From Bryobacteraceae bacterium (GTDB lineage Bacteria; Acidobacteriota; Terriglobia; Bryobacterales; Bryobacteraceae), in contig JAICMB010000215.1 in the NCBI GenBank assembly GCA_025929455.1, positions 1 to 6,093 on the forward strand: DNA of 6,093 bases. Reading direction: 5' to 3'. Below the pieces are notes generated by a model. The model did no database searches and was not told the DNA's origin. It saw nothing but the letters and a program-made list of their open reading frames with translations. Below are positions 5,379 through 6,093 of the stretch, piece by piece. Made by a program: the position numbers and the translations under genes. Position 1 is the stretch's first letter. Each line of letters opens with the position of its first letter.

Positions 5379-5982
5379 CCGCCTCGATTGCGACCCGCAC
5401 GGCGTCCGGAACATCGCCGGAGCGCGTGACGCGGACCACGTCGAAGCCCGCGGCGCGCGCGCTTTCTTCGCCGGCATCGGAATCTTCGACCACCAGTGGG
5501 CGCTCGGCGTTTAGCAATCGCGCGGCGCGCAGGTACGGGTCGGGCGCGGGCTTCAGCTTCTGCACGTCGCCGGCGCAGACGAGCGTGTCGAAATGCGAGA
5601 GCAGGCCGGCTTTGCGCAGCGCGGGTTCGACTTCATCGCGTCCGCTCGATGTGACGACCGCGAGGCGCTGCGCCTTCAGTGAGGCTAGGAAATTGCTCGC
5701 GCCTTCGAAGAAGGGCAGCGCTTCTTCGAGCAGCGCGCGAAAACGTTCGCGCTTGCGCGGGTAGGTCGCGTAGAGATCTTCTACATCGAGCGGCCGATCG
5801 CATTGTTCGCACATGCGCGCGAGCATGACGCGATCGGAGATGCCGATGCACGTAGCGGCGTACGTGTCCCAATCGATGGCGAGACCGAAGTCCGCCAGGA
5901 TCTCGCTCCAGCATTGGTAATGGATCGGCTCGCTATCGACGAGTACGCCGTCAAAGTCAAATAGGATTGCGTCGTAATTCAT
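5356..5982 (-). CDS. HAD-superfamily hydrolase, beta-phosphoglucomutase/phosphoglycolate-phosphatase-like (subfamily IA)
   Basis: The 208-residue cytoplasmic protein has all four HAD motifs. Motif I is [12 protein letters not shown], with nucleophile D9 and acid/base D11; motif II is AVVTSSGR (T111/S112); motif III is K144 in KLKPAPDPY; motif IV is VVEDSDAG with E166 and D167. The helical cap lies between motifs I and II (about 17-95), as in subfamily IA phosphatases and phosphomutases. Substrate cannot be assigned: relatives act on beta-phosphoglucose, phosphoglycolate and other small phosphates. The start ATG (5982-5980) overlaps the stop of an upstream minus-strand gene as ATGA. It has no visible Shine-Dalgarno, suggesting translational coupling. 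The 3' end runs convergently into mnmE, sharing 23 nt. Motif IV has D169 where a Pro is usual (EDSPAG), a mild deviation. Confidence 0.92.
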   Translation of the reverse strand: MNYDAILFDFDGVLVDSEPIHYQCWSEILADFGLAIDWDTYAATCIGISDRVMLARMCEQCDRPLDVEDLYATYPRKRERFRALLEEALPFFEGASNFLASLKAQRLAVVTSSGRDEVEPALRKAGLLSHFDTLVCAGDVQKLKPAPDPYLRAARLLNAERPLVVEDSDAGEESARAAGFDVVRVTRSGDVPDAVRVAIEAATFQYKT

Positions 5983-6093
5983 TGTGAAAAGCGCAGCGAG
6001 CGCAGCACTCTGTCGAAGGTGGGCTCGAGTGCACGCTGTTCGCTGCGCGGGGCGATGAAAACCAGATAGAACAAGCCTTGCGGGCGCGGAACC
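5979..6093 (-). CDS. C-terminal end of an unidentified protein (5' end outside window)
   Basis: Reading leftward from the right edge, an open frame gives 37 residues (VPRPQGLFYLVFIAP ... [12 protein letters not shown]) ending at TGA 5981-5979. The TGA overlaps the HAD gene start as ATGA, so the two are almost certainly co-translated. The pattern of a beta-strand ending in FIAP, a short loop, then F..(V/M)L.S(L/I)RF resembles the C-termini of some secreted proteins and of some M48-type metallopeptidases with an added C-terminal domain. That likeness is from memory and weak. The coding status is well supported by the coupling and codon phase; function is not. Confidence 0.6.
   Translation of the reverse strand, partial: VPRPQGLFYLVFIAPRSEQRALEPTFDRVLRSLRFSQ

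Noticed and set aside
1..6093. tRNA or rRNA genes, CRISPR arrays, transposases or phage genes
   Set aside because: None are recognisable: no spaced direct repeats, no transposase motifs, no cloverleaf seen by eye. A tRNAscan or Rfam scan would be needed for full exclusion.

Overview
This window looks like a piece of a moderately GC-rich, Gram-negative-type bacterial chromosome, most likely an acidobacterium (Bryobacterales/Solibacter-like). That placement is an inference. It rests on the YidC form (large periplasmic domain plus an Ala/Pro linker), a Jag/KhpB protein whose KH GXXG loop is degenerate, a double-hairpin intergenic element of a kind I recall from acidobacterial genomes, and the general protein flavour. 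No marker gene proves it.

Layout. Positions 1-549 hold a toxin-antitoxin remnant or module. A short open frame enters from the left edge, starting with unmistakable UvrC sequence and ending like a VapB-type antitoxin tail. It overlaps by four bases (GTGA) a complete PIN-domain VapC-like toxin. Positions 550-672 are a leader region with a short hairpin, two TATACT -10-like hexamers and a second, bulged hairpin just before rpmH.

Positions 673-5378 are the conserved ribosome / RNA-processing / membrane-insertion cluster: rpmH (L34), rnpA (RNase P protein), yidD, yidC (membrane insertase), jag/khpB (RNA-binding KH-R3H protein) and mnmE (tRNA U34 modification GTPase). The first three overlap heavily: rpmH/rnpA by about 89 nt and rnpA/yidD by 31 nt (or 4 nt if YidD starts at a GTG). 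yidC and jag follow within 11 and 3 nt, so these five are probably one transcription unit. A 252-nt gap with a double hairpin and a leader hairpin separates jag from mnmE.

Positions 5356-6093 carry minus-strand genes: a complete HAD-superfamily hydrolase whose 3' end overlaps the 3' end of mnmE tail-to-tail by 23 nt, and, ATGA-coupled upstream of it, the last 37 codons of an unidentified protein that runs off the right edge.

How it fits together: L34 and RnpA supply translation and tRNA maturation, YidD and YidC serve membrane-protein insertion, Jag is a likely RNA-binding regulator, and MnmE modifies tRNA wobble uridines with MnmG, which is not encoded here. I see no clearly new multi-gene system. 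The best oddities are the UvrC-VapB chimera, the nested rpmH/rnpA start, the displaced groove arginine of YidC, and the KH loop-less Jag with an Arg/Gly tail.
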